From Phycisphaerales bacterium (lineage in GTDB: Bacteria; Planctomycetota; Phycisphaerae; Phycisphaerales; UBA1924), in assembly GCA_020849105.1 (NCBI GenBank), contig JADLGW010000016.1:1-64000 (forward strand): DNA of 64,000 nucleotides, in the 5' to 3' direction. A model generated the notes under the pieces. It saw nothing but the letters and a program-made list of their open reading frames with translations. It made no database searches and was not told the DNA's origin. A program made the translations under genes and the position numbers. Below are positions 61,385 through 64,000 of this stretch, piece by piece; the stretch's first letter is position 1, and each line of letters starts with the position of its first letter.

Positions 61385-62287
61385 GTGCGCCACCGACTCG
61401 CCCTGGGACCGTTCTTCGTGCTCCTGGCCATCGGTGTCCTGTGGCTGGATCAGTGGCTGGACGGCCGGCAGATGCCCACGTACTGGCGTTGGCTCATCGG
61501 CGGGCGCCAGACCCCGCCCCCCGGTGTCGCCCTGTTCACCTTTGTCGCCGTCGTGCTGGTCCTGGCCTCGAAGGAACTCGCCGCGATCATGCGGGACAAG
61601 GGGATTCAGGCGTCGAAGCGGATCGTGACCGCGGCGGCGCTCCTGGGCCTGGTGGTGTCGTGCCTGGTACCCAGCACACTGACCGGACCGGTTTCCGGGC
61701 AGACCGTGAGTTCCGCGGCGGTCGGGATCCTGCTCCTGTCATTGGCCTTCTACTCCCGGCACAAGTCCGTGCAGGGGGCGATCGCGGCCGCGGGCGGCAC
61801 CCTTCTGTCGTTCGTGTACCTGGGGCTCATGGCCGGGTTCCTGCTGGCGATCCGTCGGGACCATTCCGCCTGGATCCTGCTGTGGGTGCTGCTGACGACC
61901 AAGTCCTGCGACATCGGGGCGTTCTTCACGGGGAAGGCGATCGGGAGGCACAAACTGATCCTGTGGCTGAGCCCGGGCAAGACGTGGGAGGGGCTGATCG
62001 GCGGCGTGGTGTTCGCGGCGCTGATCGGTGGGATCGGGCGGTGGTGCCTGGAGGCGTGGGCGGGGATTCCGGGCGGGGATCCGTGGGTGATCAAGGGTGT
62101 GCTGGCGGGGCTCGTGTTCGGGCTGGTGGGACAGACGGGCGACCTGATCGCGAGCCTGTTCAAGCGGGATGCGGGGATCAAGGATTCCAGCCGGCTGGTG
62201 CCCGGGTACGGGGGAATCCTGGACATCATTGACTCCCCGCTGCTGGTGGCGCCGGTGGCGTATTGGTGGCTGTATGCGGTCGGGTGA
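61385..62287 (+). CDS. cdsA: Phosphatidate cytidylyltransferase
   Basis: CdsA makes CDP-diacylglycerol from phosphatidic acid and CTP in the inner membrane. It has about eight hydrophobic segments (LALGPFFVLLAIGVLWL, LFTFVAVVLVLASKELAAI...). The C-terminal signature reads SLFKRDAGIKDSSRLVPGYG then GILDIIDSPLLVAP; the family pattern has HGG and DRxD at the end, so His is Tyr and Arg is Ile here. Family spacing and the acidic residues are kept. It begins with GTG 61385, close behind uppS, an order common in bacteria. It is probably active, but the signature change deserves attention. Confidence 0.92.
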   Translation: MRHRLALGPFFVLLAIGVLWLDQWLDGRQMPTYWRWLIGGRQTPPPGVALFTFVAVVLVLASKELAAIMRDKGIQASKRIVTAAALLGLVVSCLVPSTLTGPVSGQTVSSAAVGILLLSLAFYSRHKSVQGAIAAAGGTLLSFVYLGLMAGFLLAIRRDHSAWILLWVLLTTKSCDIGAFFTGKAIGRHKLILWLSPGKTWEGLIGGVVFAALIGGIGRWCLEAWAGIPGGDPWVIKGVLAGLVFGLVGQTGDLIASLFKRDAGIKDSSRLVPGYGGILDIIDSPLLVAPVAYWWLYAVG

Positions 62288-62311
62288 TTCACGCGGGGCC
62301 GATGCGCGGCC

Positions 62312-62317
62312 TACACT
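62312..62317 (+). promoter_or_regulatory. -10 box for the leader peptide/CdsZ gene
   Basis: TACACT lies 9 nt before an ATG at 62327 that starts a nine-codon frame. Confidence 0.5.
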
Positions 62318-62326
62318 GCAAACGGC

Positions 62327-62356
62327 ATGGCCCTTTTCCAACCGGCGGAGTGCTGA
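62327..62356 (+). CDS. Possible leaderless nine-residue leader peptide
   Basis: The frame MALFQPAEC ends in TGA directly abutting the ATG of the next gene (TGAATG). Its GGCGGAG serves as ribosome binding site for that gene. Translation here would couple to, or control, the downstream start. It may simply be the leader sequence. Confidence 0.35.
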   Translation: MALFQPAEC

Positions 62357-63118
62357 ATGAGCGTCACGGAGAAGTTGCTCCGGGTCTTCCGTGTTGATGA
62401 GCAGTTGCAGGGTCTGACCGGGCGCCTCCGTGCGGCCGAGCGCTTCCTCGAAGAACAGAACAGGCAACTCCGCGAACTGCAGGGTTCGCTGCAGGGCGTG
62501 GCGACCCAACTCAGGCTGGTCCAGGCCGGCGTGGCGAACGAGGAGGGTGAGACGGCCCGCATCGATGCGAGGATGACGCACCTGCGCGAGCAGATGAACC
62601 AGGCAAAGACCAACAAGGAATACCAGGCCTTTCTGGTCGAGGTCAACACTCTGAAGGCCGGTCGTGATGAGGCCGAGCAGAAGGCGCTGGAGCAGATGAC
62701 CAGGGTTGATGAGTTGAGGGTGAAACTGGCGGACCTGGAGGCAAAGATCGCCGAGCGCGAGGGCGTCCGGGTCGTGGCGGCCGGGGAGCGCGAGAAGCGC
62801 GCCGCGGAGATCAGCGGACGCGTGTCCGAACTGCGGGCCGAGCGCGGCCGCCTGGTGCCGGAGTTGCCGGGGGACACGCTGAGACTGTACGAGGAGTTGC
62901 AGCGGGTGCACGGCGAGGACGCGCTGGCGCCCGTCGAGATCGCGGACCGCAAGCGGCACGAGGCGACCTGCGGATCGTGCATGATGAGCGTGCCGGTGGA
63001 GACGCTCAGCACGCTCATCACCGGTTCCCGCGTGGTGCGGTGCGTGTCGTGCGGGCGGATCCTGTACATCGACAGGGACACCGCGTCGGCCTTGCAGCCG
63101 GCGTCCTCGAAGCGATAA
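62357..63118 (+). CDS. Coiled-coil protein with C-terminal C4 zinc ribbon (CdsZ/DUF164)
   Basis: The 253-residue protein has a long coiled coil over about residues 20-180 (heptads such as LEEQNRQLRELQGSLQGVAT). A four-cysteine zinc ribbon follows (ATCGSCMMSVP, then CVSCGRILYID), with a short tail. This layout matches the conserved C4-type zinc ribbon family (DUF164, CdsZ in chlamydiae), which is linked to peptidoglycan-bound surfaces in some lineages and of general role in others. The start at 62357 has GGCGGAG upstream. It follows cdsA after 69 bp. Confidence 0.88.
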   Translation: MSVTEKLLRVFRVDEQLQGLTGRLRAAERFLEEQNRQLRELQGSLQGVATQLRLVQAGVANEEGETARIDARMTHLREQMNQAKTNKEYQAFLVEVNTLKAGRDEAEQKALEQMTRVDELRVKLADLEAKIAEREGVRVVAAGEREKRAAEISGRVSELRAERGRLVPELPGDTLRLYEELQRVHGEDALAPVEIADRKRHEATCGSCMMSVPVETLSTLITGSRVVRCVSCGRILYIDRDTASALQPASSKR

Positions 63119-63121
63119 TCG

Positions 63122-63215
63122 GGCCGCTTGAGGCAGCCCAGCGCGAACTCTGTGGTGAAGCACCCGACGCCGACAGGTTCAGCGCGGCGTCACCGCTGCG
63201 ATACGGGTTGCACGG
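63122..63215 (-). pseudogene. Second orphan GC-type dockerin remnant
   Basis: On the minus strand the sequence reads NPYRSGDAALNLS and, after a shift of frame, VGCFTTEFALGCL. This fits the second half of the dockerin module (CNGDGARNLSDFGCFQTKFALGC) with a small deletion in the middle. No body or start codon is attached, so it is a decayed copy. Confidence 0.6.
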
Positions 63216-63252
63216 CACCGTGACCGTCACGCGGTGTCCATACACTCGCGCC

Positions 63253-64000
63253 TTGGACCCCGCACCCGACAGCCCGCGGCGAGGTTGGCCCTTGTGGCGC
63301 ACCTGGATCGTGCCGGCCGTGCTCCTCCTGGCCGTCACGCTCCCGCACCTTGACCAGGGGGACTGGCAGCGGACGGACAGCGGACGGTACGCGGCGATCG
63401 GGCTTCAGACATGGCGGACGGGCGACCTCTGGACGCCGCAGTCCGAACCGGGCGTGCCCTACTTTGCCAAGCCGCCCATGGTGTTGTGGATCCACGGCCT
63501 GTCGCTCCGCGTCTTCGGAGTGGGGCCGCTCGCGGCACGCCTGCCCACGGTGGCCGCGGCGCTGGGCTGCGTGCTGCTGGTGGTGTCGATCGCCCGGCGC
63601 CTGGCCGGAGCGTGGCCCGCGGTGGCCGCCGGGAGCGCACTGGCGCTGACGTACGAGTTCTTCCGGCGGACGCGCGAGATCTCGCTGGACATGTGGCAAC
63701 TGCTGTTCATGCTGGCGGGCTTGGCGGTGATCGTGGGCGCGGCGGCCCCCTCGGCGCGGGCGGTCCGGCCGTTCGGGCGTTTCGCGTGCGCGGGGATCTG
63801 CTTCGGGATGGCGCTGCTGTGCAAGCCGCTGGTGGGCCTGACCGCGCCCCTGCTGGCGGCGATCTGGCTGTGCTGGGTCGGCAGGGGCCGGCTGGCATGG
63901 ATGGTGTGCGTTTCGGTGCTGGCGGCGGTCGCGGTGGCGGCACCGTGGCACCTGGGCATGTGGCACCGGTACGGCGGGGCCTTCCTTGATCAGTACCTCG
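63253..64000 (+). CDS. ArnT/PMT-like membrane glycosyltransferase (family GT39/83), partial
   Basis: The protein runs out of the right edge of the window. It begins (TTG 63253; in-frame GTG 63220 is an alternative) with a transmembrane segment (WIVPAVLLLAVTLPHL). The periplasmic loop typical of this superfamily follows: LDQGDWQRTDSGRYAAIGLQ, then WRTGDLWTPQSEPGVPYFAK and PPMVLWIHGLSLRVFGVGPL. Further membrane segments follow (LGCVLLVVSIAR, LLFMLAGLAVIVGA). Such enzymes move a lipid-linked sugar onto lipid A or proteins. The Asp of RTDSGRY occupies the usual acidic position (DExxYA). A CATACA box nearby could make it leaderless. Confidence 0.85.
   Translation, partial: MDPAPDSPRRGWPLWRTWIVPAVLLLAVTLPHLDQGDWQRTDSGRYAAIGLQTWRTGDLWTPQSEPGVPYFAKPPMVLWIHGLSLRVFGVGPLAARLPTVAAALGCVLLVVSIARRLAGAWPAVAAGSALALTYEFFRRTREISLDMWQLLFMLAGLAVIVGAAAPSARAVRPFGRFACAGICFGMALLCKPLVGLTAPLLAAIWLCWVGRGRLAWMVCVSVLAAVAVAAPWHLGMWHRYGGAFLDQYL

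Overview
The window is GC-rich (roughly two thirds G+C by eye) bacterial chromosome from a planctomycete, most likely class Phycisphaerae. The evidence is: several secreted proteins ending in a Cys-containing tandem dockerin (CYPDCN...LSDFGCFQTxFALG), the type RefSeq calls GC-type dockerin; a PEP-CTERM-like tail; a planctomycete LEPR-XLL-like N-terminus; an LptD-like outer-membrane protein; and a eukaryote-type (GT3) glycogen synthase.

Layout. 1-3.5 kb (minus): chain of secreted, dockerin and PEP-CTERM-like genes with ATGA overlaps and signs of duplication and decay. 3.5-4.0 kb: palindromic repeat cluster abutting a dockerin remnant. 4.0-6.3 kb: lipoprotein, LuxR-type regulator, small dockerin propeller. 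6.4-17.3 kb: purL, glycogen synthase, rnhA, proS, a membrane protein and purF. 17.3-20 kb: astacin-like metalloprotease with beta-helix and dockerin, frameshifted at a G tract. 20-25.5 kb: SDR and APC permease, STAS protein, rhodanese lipoprotein, DsbD-N-like protein, redoxin, cyclophilin. 25.6-28.2 kb: damaged membrane gene and a long dockerin propeller. 28.4-38.6 kb: uvrA, glycosyltransferase, lptD, lipoprotein, thiSG, arsR-metallothionein, tRNA. 38.6-44.4 kb: three large secreted proteins. 44.5-52.4 kb: rpsB-tsf, TlyA-like methyltransferase, SpoIIE-like phosphatase, aminotransferase, mutS. 52.4-54.1 kb: two genes of visibly lower GC. 54-64 kb: mnmA, YhaM-like exonuclease, queF, hemW, FHA protein, zinc ribbon, purA, uppS, cdsA, a CdsZ/DUF164 protein and the start of an ArnT-like glycosyltransferase.

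How it works together. Most genes are core: purine synthesis (purL, purF, purA), translation (rpsB, tsf, proS, tRNA), tRNA modification (mnmA, queF), repair (uvrA, mutS), and envelope precursors (uppS, cdsA, lptD). Two modes of gene start alternate. About twenty mostly cytoplasmic genes have a TAnnnT -10 box only 5-10 nt before the start codon, which implies leaderless mRNAs. Secreted and dockerin genes mostly have a Shine-Dalgarno sequence.

Most notable features: a leaderless ArsR/SmtB-type regulator overlapping a 31-residue, 10-cysteine metallothionein-like gene; dispersed palindromic and low-complexity repeats translated in frame inside uvrA, mutS, purL, proS and a membrane protein; and frame-altering simple repeats (G17, G9, 4x7 bp) in three secreted-protein genes.
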